DNA from: a virus
Length of the DNA stretch: 51,372 nt
Strand: one strand, 5' to 3'
IMG/VR virus record: IMGVR_UViG_3300042523_001092
Location: 1 to 51,372 of that record
Below, piece after piece: positions 33,967 to 42,343 of this stretch. Below the pieces are notes generated by a model. That model saw nothing but the letters and a program-made list of their open reading frames with translations. It did no database searches and had not been told where the DNA came from. The stretch's first letter is position 1. Each line of letters begins with the position of its first letter. The translations under genes were made by a program, and so were the position numbers.

Positions 33967-36900
33967 AAATAAGAGCACATACATGTTATATTGGCAAAAC
34001 TGGATTTGCCGCACATGCTAGAGGATTTTTTAGAAATCTTTCATACCACACAGATTTACGAGTTCGAAATTACACGTGGGATGATAAACCCGAAAGTCAC
34101 CTCGTCGATAGAGATTATCAAATTCTAGAAACTATCAGTTTAAATACTTCAGGTATACACGAATTGGAAGAAGGGGGTGGAGGAAGTTTTGAAGATTTTC
34201 CAATGCAGCACGTAGAAGCCTGGTCTCATCTAAGCTTTAAAGATTTTAGAGGAGAGAGCGAATTTGTACCAGATATTGATATTGTGTTGATGGACACTAA
34301 TCACTATTACTATTATGAAAAGCCCGATCCCAGAGTAAAGATCAGAATTGCATATCTTGTATGGGAGACAACTCGCTTAGAAGACAATTTCTACAGAGCA
34401 ATTCAGAATAATTTTACTCACATCTTTGTTCCTACAAAATGGCACAGAGAAATGTTGCTAGAACAGGGATATCCCCTACACCGAATATTTGTAGTCCCAG
34501 AAGGAATTGATGAGGAGTTTCATAATAGTACAGTTACTGAAATTCTACCAGATTATTCTGATAATAGATTTAAGTTTCTTTTCTTCGGTAGATGGGATTA
34601 TAGAAAAGCGGTACCTGAAATTCTCAAGTCTTTTCTAGAAGAATTCAAACCCGAAGAAGAGGTAGACTTTATTTTAAGTGCTGATAACTTGTTCTCTATT
34701 GATGGAATGAATTCTACCGAAGAGAGATTAGAATTTCATGGCTTACAGGACGATAGGATAAAGATAAAACACTTTCCTTCTAGATCTGATTATGCAAATT
34801 TTGTAAAGACAGGACATGTTCTTGTAACATGTGCTCGAAGTGAAGGTTGGAATATTCCATTAGCAGAAGCAATTGCAGCTGGAACACCAGTCATCTATTC
34901 AAATTACGGAGCTCAGCTAGAATTTGCAGAAGGTATCGGAACTCCAGTTCAGTACACAGAAATGCGTAAAGCTGAACTAGGTACTGGTAAGTCTTGGTTT
35001 CAAGGATACTTACCAGGTGACTATTGTGAGCCAGACTATGATGATCTAAAGAGAGCATTAAGAGAAACTTACGAGAATTGGAATGAAAAGAAAGCTGAAG
35101 CGATGGAACAAGTACTTCGTATCAGAGAAGAATTTTCATGGTCAAGAGTTGCAAAAACCGGCTTCGAATACTTGAAGCTCTTAATGAATCAAGAAGACGC
35201 AACTGGAAAGTCCGGGACTAAAGATCTTGTAGTTATTCTATCGCACCCCGATAACGAGGAGAGAGAAGCATATCTAAAAATATGTAATCATGAGATCAAA
35301 CGTCAAGGATATAAAACTCTAGTAATGAGTCATATCCCTACCAATGTAGATTCAAATTATACCCTGGTAGTTAAAGAGAATCCTGTCTTTACTCTTGAAG
35401 AGTGGGGTAATAGGAAACCCTTTCCTCGGCTTTTGCTTAAAGGAGAGGCCTTCGAATTAACTCATACACAAAGAAATGACTATGGATATGCAGTTTATGA
35501 TCTTCTAAAAAGAGCACTAAGATTTGCGTTTGTTGAAGGATTCGAGAGAATATATTTTGTGAATTATGATTATCTTCTTTTTGATGAAAAGACTCTAAAG
35601 ACTCTAGAAGAACAAGTCGAAGAGAGTAGTGACTTTTTTGTGGGTACTCATTGGAAAGACAATCTCATAAACACCGGTCTTTTTTCGGTAGATGTTCAAA
35701 AATTCATGAATCTTCTATTTAAGATTAACACACCAGAAGAATATGTAAATTATTCTCCAGAAAGCTCTTCTATAGAAAATGTTATTACAAAACTGGTAAA
35801 TTCTTCACCTTATACTCGATCAATTTTGCAAACATCTGAAGTACAAGGTCATAGTAAATTTGATCTTCTTTCTTCTTTTGAAGTTACTTCTTTGTCAGGT
35901 TCAATAGTTCTTCCCTGTATCAATCAATCTGGAGATCTTTTCCTTTATCTAAGCGGAAAGCCTGGATCTGAATCGAGTTTTAGAATTTTACAAGGTGACA
36001 AATATTTAGACTTGGATTTTAGCACTCAGAAATTTGTTAAGTTAGAAAGAGAAGCAAGCATACCCGAAGAAATCAGAGTAGAGGATCTGAAGACAAAGAA
36101 TCGGTTGATAGTTTCTCTAGATAATCCCGGAAGACTAAAAACATCTGAAGAATTTGAATCAGAATCCCTAATAGAAGATTCAGAGATTATTTCATTTCAT
36201 TTTGTTAAAGGCCCTTGGTTAGAACTAACTACTCGAGTAAAGAAAGGAAAATATCGAGTAGAATTTATCGATAAAAAAGAGAACAAAGCTGTTTATACAC
36301 ATAATATCGAAAATAACTGTTGGGTAGGATGTAGCAGAGAATACTATGTAGATTGGTTGGTAAAAGTCACTGACTTAAGTAAAGACAAAGTAATATTCGA
36401 ACATCATTTCGATCTAAATGAAAAGAGAGTATTTATTTCTTTAGAATCTGAATCTTTAGGAGATACTATCGCTTGGTTTGCACCAATAGAAGAATTCCAG
36501 AAGAAGCATAATTGCAAATTAATAGTCAGTACTTTTAAAAATGATCTTTTCAGATCTGAATATCCTAGCATCCAGTTTGTAGAAAGAGGAGTTGGAGTAC
36601 CTAATATTTATGCAGGATATAAAATCGGATGGTTCTATGAAAGAGATTCTGATACTTATAATACTTCAATGCACCCGTGCCATTTTAGAGATATTCCTAT
36701 GCAACAAGCTGCATCAGATATTTTAGGATTAGATTTAAAGACGTACAAACCAAGATTAGTCAAGCCCCAAACTGGAAGACCAATTGAAGGAAAATATATT
36801 TGCATTGGAATCCATGCAACCGCACAAGCTAAATATTGGAATCATCCACATGGATGGCAAACTGTAGTAGACTATTTGAAATCTGAAGGATACGAAGTAG

Positions 36901-37298
36901 TCCTTATTTCCAAAGAAACTGGAACTTATATGGGCAATGCGGCGCCTGAAGGAATTATCGATAGATCTGGTAATTTTCCTCTAAGCGATCGAATTAATTA
37001 TCTGGCTCATGCAGATGCATTTATTGGAGTTGGATCAGGTTTAAGTTGGTTGGCCTGGGCATCAGGAACTAAAGTAGTAATGATCTCTGGATTCAGTAAA
37101 CCACATACTGAATTTGAAGATGAAAATCTTCTCAGAATTTGGAATCCAAATGTCTGCAATGGATGTTTCAATAGATTTAGATTAGATGCAGGTGATTGGA
37201 ATTGGTGTCCAGATCAGAAAGGAACTACGAGACAATTTGAATGTAGCAAATCTATTCAACCCGAAGATGTAATCTATCAACTAAAAAACTTTTTATAA
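33957..37298 (+). CDS. giant glycosyltransferase: GT4 + GT-A-like + TibC-like heptosyltransferase
   Basis: A 1113-residue, four-part protein. Residues about 1-410: GT4 domain with FLFFGRWDYRKAVPEILKSF and EGWNIPLAEAIAAGTPVIYS (about 293-312). Residues about 418-600: a GT-A-like domain related to the proteins at 38587, 39567 and 40824. Residues about 745-820: a small beta domain with YRVEFIDKKENKAVYTHNIE. Residues about 822-1113: a GT9-type heptosyltransferase closest in my memory to the TibC/BAHT autotransporter O-heptosyltransferases: SLGDTIAWFAPIEEF, FIGVGSGLSWLAWASGTKVV, MISGFSKPHTEF and a Cys finger C-x2-C-x13-C-x11-C (Cys 1067, 1070, 1084, 1096). In TibC the corresponding Cys cluster binds iron. 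It likely adds sugars, possibly heptose, to a protein or glycan. Confidence 0.85.
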   Translation: MEIKIRAHTCYIGKTGFAAHARGFFRNLSYHTDLRVRNYTWDDKPESHLVDRDYQILETISLNTSGIHELEEGGGGSFEDFPMQHVEAWSHLSFKDFRGESEFVPDIDIVLMDTNHYYYYEKPDPRVKIRIAYLVWETTRLEDNFYRAIQNNFTHIFVPTKWHREMLLEQGYPLHRIFVVPEGIDEEFHNSTVTEILPDYSDNRFKFLFFGRWDYRKAVPEILKSFLEEFKPEEEVDFILSADNLFSIDGMNSTEERLEFHGLQDDRIKIKHFPSRSDYANFVKTGHVLVTCARSEGWNIPLAEAIAAGTPVIYSNYGAQLEFAEGIGTPVQYTEMRKAELGTGKSWFQGYLPGDYCEPDYDDLKRALRETYENWNEKKAEAMEQVLRIREEFSWSRVAKTGFEYLKLLMNQEDATGKSGTKDLVVILSHPDNEEREAYLKICNHEIKRQGYKTLVMSHIPTNVDSNYTLVVKENPVFTLEEWGNRKPFPRLLLKGEAFELTHTQRNDYGYAVYDLLKRALRFAFVEGFERIYFVNYDYLLFDEKTLKTLEEQVEESSDFFVGTHWKDNLINTGLFSVDVQKFMNLLFKINTPEEYVNYSPESSSIENVITKLVNSSPYTRSILQTSEVQGHSKFDLLSSFEVTSLSGSIVLPCINQSGDLFLYLSGKPGSESSFRILQGDKYLDLDFSTQKFVKLEREASIPEEIRVEDLKTKNRLIVSLDNPGRLKTSEEFESESLIEDSEIISFHFVKGPWLELTTRVKKGKYRVEFIDKKENKAVYTHNIENNCWVGCSREYYVDWLVKVTDLSKDKVIFEHHFDLNEKRVFISLESESLGDTIAWFAPIEEFQKKHNCKLIVSTFKNDLFRSEYPSIQFVERGVGVPNIYAGYKIGWFYERDSDTYNTSMHPCHFRDIPMQQAASDILGLDLKTYKPRLVKPQTGRPIEGKYICIGIHATAQAKYWNHPHGWQTVVDYLKSEGYEVVLISKETGTYMGNAAPEGIIDRSGNFPLSDRINYLAHADAFIGVGSGLSWLAWASGTKVVMISGFSKPHTEFEDENLLRIWNPNVCNGCFNRFRLDAGDWNWCPDQKGTTRQFECSKSIQPEDVIYQLKNFL

Positions 37299-37301
37299 AA
37301 A

Positions 37302-37949
37302 ATGGCTAACGGAATTTACAAAATCACTGAAGATTTTGAACAAAAACTTGCTGAGTATACAGGAGCAAAATTCGCAATAACTGTAGATAATCAGTCTAAT
37401 GCTCTTTTTCTTGCTCTTATGTACGAGGGAGTAAAAGGAATAGAAATTACAATCCCTTCCCGAACTTACCCATCAGTTCCTTGTGAAATTATTCACGCAG
37501 GAGCAAAGGTTAACTTTACTCCCGTGAAAGGAAAAAAAATTAAAGGTGCATATCAGCTTGAACCTACTAATGTTTGGGATTCGGCTCTGGCTTTTACTGC
37601 TGATATGTACAAACCTGGAACTCATATGTGTATTTCTTTTACAGGTCCCTACAAACATTTTAAGTTGTCAAAGGGTGGAGCTATTCTAACTGATAACTAC
37701 GATGCATATCTGTGGTTCAAGAGAGCACGTTATTCAGGTCGAAGGGAAACTTCTTATCATGATGATCACTTCGATATGTTGGGTTGGAATTTCTATATGA
37801 TGCCTGAACTAGCAGCTCGAGGTCTCCTCTTGATTAACCAATTCTACAACACAGATGGAACAAAGAAGCACAATCCTGATCTAGAGCTTCCATATCCAGA
37901 TCTCTCTAAATTTGAGATTTATACAAAAGCAAACAGAGAAGATGAGTAA
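37302..37949 (+). CDS. short DegT/DnrJ/EryC1-like aminotransferase
   Basis: A 215-residue protein with the beginning of a DegT-type PLP fold: KITEDFEQKLAEYTGAKFAI (typical first helix) and TVDNQSNALFLALMYEGVKG (cofactor phosphate loop area). FKLSKGGAILTDN (about 121-133) is probably the PLP-lysine strand. DegT enzymes are about 370 residues; the C-terminal domain is absent, so it may be a minimal or inactive form. It overlaps a PglD-like acyltransferase by 8 nt, a usual pairing in amino-sugar pathways. Confidence 0.7.
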   Translation: MANGIYKITEDFEQKLAEYTGAKFAITVDNQSNALFLALMYEGVKGIEITIPSRTYPSVPCEIIHAGAKVNFTPVKGKKIKGAYQLEPTNVWDSALAFTADMYKPGTHMCISFTGPYKHFKLSKGGAILTDNYDAYLWFKRARYSGRRETSYHDDHFDMLGWNFYMMPELAARGLLLINQFYNTDGTKKHNPDLELPYPDLSKFEIYTKANREDE

Positions 37950-38553
37950 GAGTCTGGCAATATATGGATTCGGTGGCCATGCTAGAGAGGTTTCTTTTCA
38001 GATGAAAGACATCATTGAGAAAGAAAATCTAGAATTACAGTTCTATGTAGATGATGAGTATGCGAATGATCTAGCTAAGCCGATTTCAGAATTCAATCCA
38101 GAAGAAATGATGATGATGGTAGCAGTCGCAGATCCTAAAGATAGAGAAATGATGGTTAAAAGGCTACCTGCCGAAACTGAATTTTTTACCTTTATTCATA
38201 ATGCTGCTATTGTTTTTGATTTTGGAAATTTCAGTATCGGAGAAGGTTCTTTTATCGGAGCTTTTTCGATAATTACCACAAATGTGCATCTTGGAAATCA
38301 TGCAATCTTAAACAGAGGTAATCATATCGGTCACGATACTGTAGTAGGTGACTATTTAAGCATGATGCCCGGAGCAATTATATCAGGTAATGTAACAGCG
38401 GGAAACCGGTTATATATGGGATCAAATTCATCAATTAGAGAAAAATTAAAAGTTTGTGATGATGTGACTCTGGGTTTGAACTGTGGTTTAGTTAAAAATG
38501 TAATGGAGCCTGGAATTTATGTAGGGTTGCCAGCAAAAAAATTAAAAATATGA
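37942..38553 (+). CDS. PglD/NeuD-like sugar O/N-acyltransferase
   Basis: A 203-residue protein from ATG 37942 (MSKSLAIYGFGGHAREV). The N-terminal Rossmann-like part has G-F-G-G-H-A-R-E-V, the NeuD/PglD nucleotide-sugar binding signature. The C-terminal left-handed beta-helix has hexapeptide-like repeats (NFSIGEGSFIGAFSII, LNRGNHIGHDTVVGDYL with the catalytic-type His) and ends YVGLPAKKLKI. It would acetylate an amino sugar made by the preceding aminotransferase. Confidence 0.9.
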   Translation: MSKSLAIYGFGGHAREVSFQMKDIIEKENLELQFYVDDEYANDLAKPISEFNPEEMMMMVAVADPKDREMMVKRLPAETEFFTFIHNAAIVFDFGNFSIGEGSFIGAFSIITTNVHLGNHAILNRGNHIGHDTVVGDYLSMMPGAIISGNVTAGNRLYMGSNSSIREKLKVCDDVTLGLNCGLVKNVMEPGIYVGLPAKKLKI

Positions 38554-38586
38554 AAGAATTTAATTTTATCGAGTTCAAGAAAAATT

Positions 38587-39567
38587 ATGAAAAAGATCGC
38601 GCTTATAAGTACTTTTTGTGATACAGAAGAAAAGCAAAATGTTTTAAGGGAAACTATCATTAAAATCAAGAGTCTGGGAGTAGATGTAATGGCACTCGGA
38701 CCAAATTTCATTCCTATTAAAAATGATATTATAGATTTATGTGACTTTTTCTTTTATACTAAAGAAAATCCTGTATTAAAATGGCCTGATAAAGCATTTA
38801 CTCACTGGAGAAGAAGACCTTTAGAAGACGGTAGATCTATTATGTTTCATGAATGTTTACCAGATTATGGATGGTCTGCATTATATCAAACAAAAAAATT
38901 ATCACAAATTGCGCTGACATTCGATTATGATATTTTCTATCATATGATCTATGATGTTGAAATTGATGAAATTATCGAAAGTGAATTGATAGGTTCAGAA
39001 GTAAATTTAATACACCCTAGAAGAGATCCTAGAGATCCTACAAAACTTTGGGAAACTACTTTACACTTTATGATTTTTGATAGAGAAATAATGGAAAGTA
39101 TAGAGAAAGAAATAGATCTCAATTCATATCGAAATGATTATGGATTTGCAGAAAATGAAGCTTCAAAATGGACTAAGAAATTTCCAATCAAAATTTCAAA
39201 TCATTGTGTAAAAGATAGAATATATTACTATGAAAATTTCGATTTTTTTAATTATTCAATGTTCGATGATTTTAAAATGTTTTTATCAAAAAATGATAAA
39301 ACTCAACATGAGCATGATACTTTAGGTTGGATTGATTTAACTGATAATTTAAGAATTTGTCTTTATGACTTTAATCATGAAATTGAAATTGAAATTGAAA
39401 TCAATGGAGAAAAATTTATAAAAAATATTAAAGAATGGGAAATTATTGAATTTCCTTACAGTTCTACAAATATTAGGAGCATAATCTTTACTTATAACAA
39501 TAAAGTGGTAGACTTTACTGATAGATACGAAAAAATCTCAATGAATCAAGTGTATTATAACAGATAA
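38587..39567 (+). CDS. GT-A-like glycosyltransferase paralogue D
   Basis: A 326-residue protein. The N-terminal domain (about 1-225) has IALISTFCDTEEKQNVL, LGPNFIPIKNDIIDLCDFFF and FYHMIYDVEIDE, related to the proteins at 39567 and 40824 and to the middle domain of the giant glycosyltransferase. Residues about 235-326 form a beta-sandwich-like tail with LRICLYDFNHEIEIEI. An extra 23-codon frame (38550-38621) overlaps its start and is not considered real. Acceptor and donor unknown. Confidence 0.7.
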   Translation: MKKIALISTFCDTEEKQNVLRETIIKIKSLGVDVMALGPNFIPIKNDIIDLCDFFFYTKENPVLKWPDKAFTHWRRRPLEDGRSIMFHECLPDYGWSALYQTKKLSQIALTFDYDIFYHMIYDVEIDEIIESELIGSEVNLIHPRRDPRDPTKLWETTLHFMIFDREIMESIEKEIDLNSYRNDYGFAENEASKWTKKFPIKISNHCVKDRIYYYENFDFFNYSMFDDFKMFLSKNDKTQHEHDTLGWIDLTDNLRICLYDFNHEIEIEIEINGEKFIKNIKEWEIIEFPYSSTNIRSIIFTYNNKVVDFTDRYEKISMNQVYYNR

Positions 39568-40583
39568 TGTATATGCAGAAGAAAAAAGATCTTATAATTA
39601 TAACTGCTCATTGTCCATCCGAAGACAGAAGAGCAATTCTTCTTGATTTAGTGATAGGTCTACAACCAGTTAGAAAGGATTTTGATCTTATGGTAATAAG
39701 TCACACTCCAATAAGCACAGACGTTCAAGAAAGAGTAAACTGGTCTATATATGATGAAGACAATGAGCTGTTGAAAGATTGGATATATCAGAATGAGCCG
39801 TGGTTTTCTCCTAATGATACTATGAGAATTCAATCTATCTTTTTTGGGAGTGGAAATACTTACTTAACTCTGCATAAACAACTAATTACGGGATATGCAA
39901 TGTCTAAAGCATTTGGATATGAAAAAGTACAATTTATTGAATATGATGCATACTTCCAAGATTTTACAGAATTTTACAATAATTCTCGTGCATTAGATGA
40001 ATATGATGCTATTCTATATACCAAAAATGATTCAGTTTTTGATACCTTAGAATATGGAATCGGTAATTTTCATGCAGCGAAAATATCAAGTATGCCAGAA
40101 AGCATATTTAAGTTTGACAGAGAAGAAATTTTAAATGAAATTGAAAATAGTGCTTCTAAAACTACAGAAGTAAGAACTCACCGAATATACACTTCTGAAA
40201 ATAGAAAAGTTCTCTTTAAAGATCACAATTTGATAATGAAGAACGGAAATATACTTAGAATGGTGGATTTTCATAAAGGCGAATTTGAAATGCAGTGGGC
40301 AATTCCTTTTTATGATCATTCTTCAGATGAAATTAGATTTTTAGTTTGGAATGAAGCTTCAGAAAAACCTACAGATGTAGTTGTAATAGTCAATAATGAA
40401 AAAATAGTAAATTTTAATAAAATAGAAAAATTTCAGTGGTCTATTAAAACACTAGGTCATCCAAATGATATAAAGAATATCACAATTTTGATTAACAATA
40501 AAATGAAAAGACATATAGAATTAAATGAAAATAATATAGATCTTTTCAAAGAACTAAATAGAATTTACTATCAGAATGAATGA
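39567..40583 (+). CDS. GT-A-like glycosyltransferase paralogue B
   Basis: A 338-residue member of the local paralogous family. It opens KKDLIIITAHCPSEDRRAIL, then VISHTPISTDVQERVNWSIY and SKAFGYEKVQFIEYDAYFQD; the acidic EYDAY is the probable metal or donor site. The C-terminal beta domain (about 245-338) has IRFLVWNEASEKP and VVVIVNNEKIVNF. The start overlaps the previous stop (TAATG). Specificity unknown. Confidence 0.72.
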   Translation: MYMQKKKDLIIITAHCPSEDRRAILLDLVIGLQPVRKDFDLMVISHTPISTDVQERVNWSIYDEDNELLKDWIYQNEPWFSPNDTMRIQSIFFGSGNTYLTLHKQLITGYAMSKAFGYEKVQFIEYDAYFQDFTEFYNNSRALDEYDAILYTKNDSVFDTLEYGIGNFHAAKISSMPESIFKFDREEILNEIENSASKTTEVRTHRIYTSENRKVLFKDHNLIMKNGNILRMVDFHKGEFEMQWAIPFYDHSSDEIRFLVWNEASEKPTDVVVIVNNEKIVNFNKIEKFQWSIKTLGHPNDIKNITILINNKMKRHIELNENNIDLFKELNRIYYQNE

Positions 40584-40595
40584 AATTGAAAGGGA

Positions 40596-40729
40596 TTTGA
40601 TACTATTAAAGTTAAAAAATGAAAATTGATAAAGTAATTTTTAGTATGGATGATAATCCGACTTACGCTGACTTTTGGCCTATCCAAGCTGACCTTGTAA
40701 AAACCATACTTAAAGCAGATCCTATATAA
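40596..40729 (+). pseudogene. decayed duplicate of FkbM/GT-fusion junction
   Basis: The sequence tttgatactattaaagttaa followed by a Lys codon, a stop and then MKIDKVIFSMDDNP and YADFWPIQADLV repeats, at lower identity, the junction at about 42310-42430, where the methyltransferase gene ends (GFDTIKVKKQ) and the fusion gene begins (MKISKVIFGLDDNP, YADFWPIQAKLV). The copy stops after 36 codons (TAA at 40727). This is a broken partial duplication of the downstream locus. Confidence 0.75.
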
Positions 40730-40730
40730 T

Positions 40731-40823
40731 GATAAATTACCTTATTATGATAATGAATATGATGAAAATGGGGAGTTTATTGGATGGTTAAGGAAAAAAT
40801 ATCCTAAAAATATACAACATTAA
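40731..40823 (+). pseudogene. orphan 3' end of an unknown gene
   Basis: Directly after the decayed duplicate, 30 codons encode a plausible C-terminus (LPYYDNEYDENGEFIGW, then RKKYPKNIQH) ending at TAA 40821, one base before the next ATG. There is no good start. It marks the other side of a recombination scar. Confidence 0.4.
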
Positions 40824-41762
40824 ATGAAGGATCTGATTCTTATAACAGCATATACGCCAGACGCAGAAAGAATTTCTATATTAGATGATCTTTTAGAAAG
40901 TATAGACAGAGAACATTTTGATGTGATGATCTCTTCACACAGTTCTATTTCAGATGAAGTAGTTGAAAAATCTGACTATTTTATCTTTCAGAAAAAGAAT
41001 GTTTTATTGACAGATTTAGATCAAAAAATCAAATGGTGGTTTGGAAACGAATCTCTGGAAATTTCAACAACCGAATTTAAAAACTTTAATCATTTAATAG
41101 CAGCTGGATCTCTCATTTTAAATGGCCTTTCTGCAGCTAAATCTTTTGGATACGAAAAGGTTCATTTTTTAGAGTATGATGGTCTTATAATAGATGATAC
41201 TGAATTTAGAGAGAACTCTCAAATATTAGAAGAATATTCAGTGGTATGGTATGAACATCATGATTTACATACTTCCTTTCCGTTAATTTCTTTTAATGTT
41301 AAAAAAATCAAAGAAAATTGGTTTGATCTTAGCGATAATATTTTCTATTTATTTTTAGAAGAATCAGAAGATAATATTCTTGAATCTTTTAATTTTAAAA
41401 TGATAAGAGAAGAAAAAGCTTTCTGTAAAGGTGTTTCTTCTTTATTAAGCGGAAAAATAGAAACAAATAAATATACTACAAACGAAGAAGACTGGATAAC
41501 AGTAGTTTCTGATGGAAACAATTTTGTCCTTTTTGATTTTAATCATACTGGAATAAACGATATTAGCGTAATAATAAACGATGATACTGTAAAAGTTTTT
41601 AGCAATCACAACAAAGGAACTTGGATGACTCGCACCCTCGGTAGAACTGAAGAAATCAATAAAATAAAAATATTTCTTAATGACGCTTTAATACGTTCAT
41701 ATGATTTTAGTATTATTGATAAAGAAAAATACATCAAAAAAAATTGGATAAAGAACAAATGA
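40824..41762 (+). CDS. GT-A-like glycosyltransferase paralogue C
   Basis: A 312-residue paralogue of the 39567 protein: KDLILITAYTPDAERISIL, ISSHSSISDEVVEKSDYFIF and SAAKSFGYEKVHFLEYDGLI align in order. The C-terminal beta domain (about 225-305) has FVLFDFNHTGINDISVIIN and GTWMTRTLGRTEEINKIKIF. It sits right after the duplication scar and overlaps the next gene by 4 nt. Confidence 0.72.
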   Translation: MKDLILITAYTPDAERISILDDLLESIDREHFDVMISSHSSISDEVVEKSDYFIFQKKNVLLTDLDQKIKWWFGNESLEISTTEFKNFNHLIAAGSLILNGLSAAKSFGYEKVHFLEYDGLIIDDTEFRENSQILEEYSVVWYEHHDLHTSFPLISFNVKKIKENWFDLSDNIFYLFLEESEDNILESFNFKMIREEKAFCKGVSSLLSGKIETNKYTTNEEDWITVVSDGNNFVLFDFNHTGINDISVIINDDTVKVFSNHNKGTWMTRTLGRTEEINKIKIFLNDALIRSYDFSIIDKEKYIKKNWIKNK

Positions 41763-42343
41763 AGTATGACTTTATAGAAATAGGAACTAGCGATTTTGAT
41801 ACTCTGCTAGAAACTACAACAGGTAAAATTGGAATATCTATAGAACCTCTAAAATATTATTTAGATAACTTACCGAATAATGACAATGTCATTAAAGTTA
41901 ATTGCGCGATTAGCGATTCAAACTTTGAAACTGACGTTTTTTGGATATCTCCAGATGATATAAAAAAATATGATCTCCCCCATTGGTTAAGAGGTTGTAA
42001 TTCTATTATAAATCCTCACCCTACAGCGTTTAAAGAGTTAGCAGAACATAATTTATCTACAATATACAAAACTTCTAAGTGTAAATGTATTACTTGGTCT
42101 ACATTGATAGATATTTACGACATAACTTCTGTCTATTTATTAAAAATAGATACTGAAGGACACGACTGTAAAATAATTCAAAATATTTTATCGTCCAACT
42201 CAATATTACCTAACGAAATACTATTTGAATATAATTCTTTGACCGATGAAAATGAATTTCAAAGTATTATGGATTCATTAAGAAATCACGGTTATTATAA
42301 AATTGAAAGTGGTTTTGATACTATTAAAGTTAAAAAGCAATGA
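41759..42343 (+). CDS. FkbM-like methyltransferase
   Basis: A 194-residue protein from ATG 41759 (MKYDFIEIGTSDFDTLL), chosen for the ATGA overlap; a TTG at 41744 is also in frame. GTSDFDTLLETT and ISIEPLKYYLDNLP form the SAM site and LLKIDTEGHDCKII is the FkbM signature (I-D-x-E-G-x-D). FkbM proteins O-methylate sugars or polyketides. Its 3' end was duplicated upstream at about 40596. Confidence 0.82.
   Translation: MKYDFIEIGTSDFDTLLETTTGKIGISIEPLKYYLDNLPNNDNVIKVNCAISDSNFETDVFWISPDDIKKYDLPHWLRGCNSIINPHPTAFKELAEHNLSTIYKTSKCKCITWSTLIDIYDITSVYLLKIDTEGHDCKIIQNILSSNSILPNEILFEYNSLTDENEFQSIMDSLRNHGYYKIESGFDTIKVKKQ

Noticed and set aside
38550-38621. 23-codon frame overlapping the start of the 38587 gene
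   Set aside because: Too short, mostly charged, and overlaps a well-supported start; at most a leader peptide.
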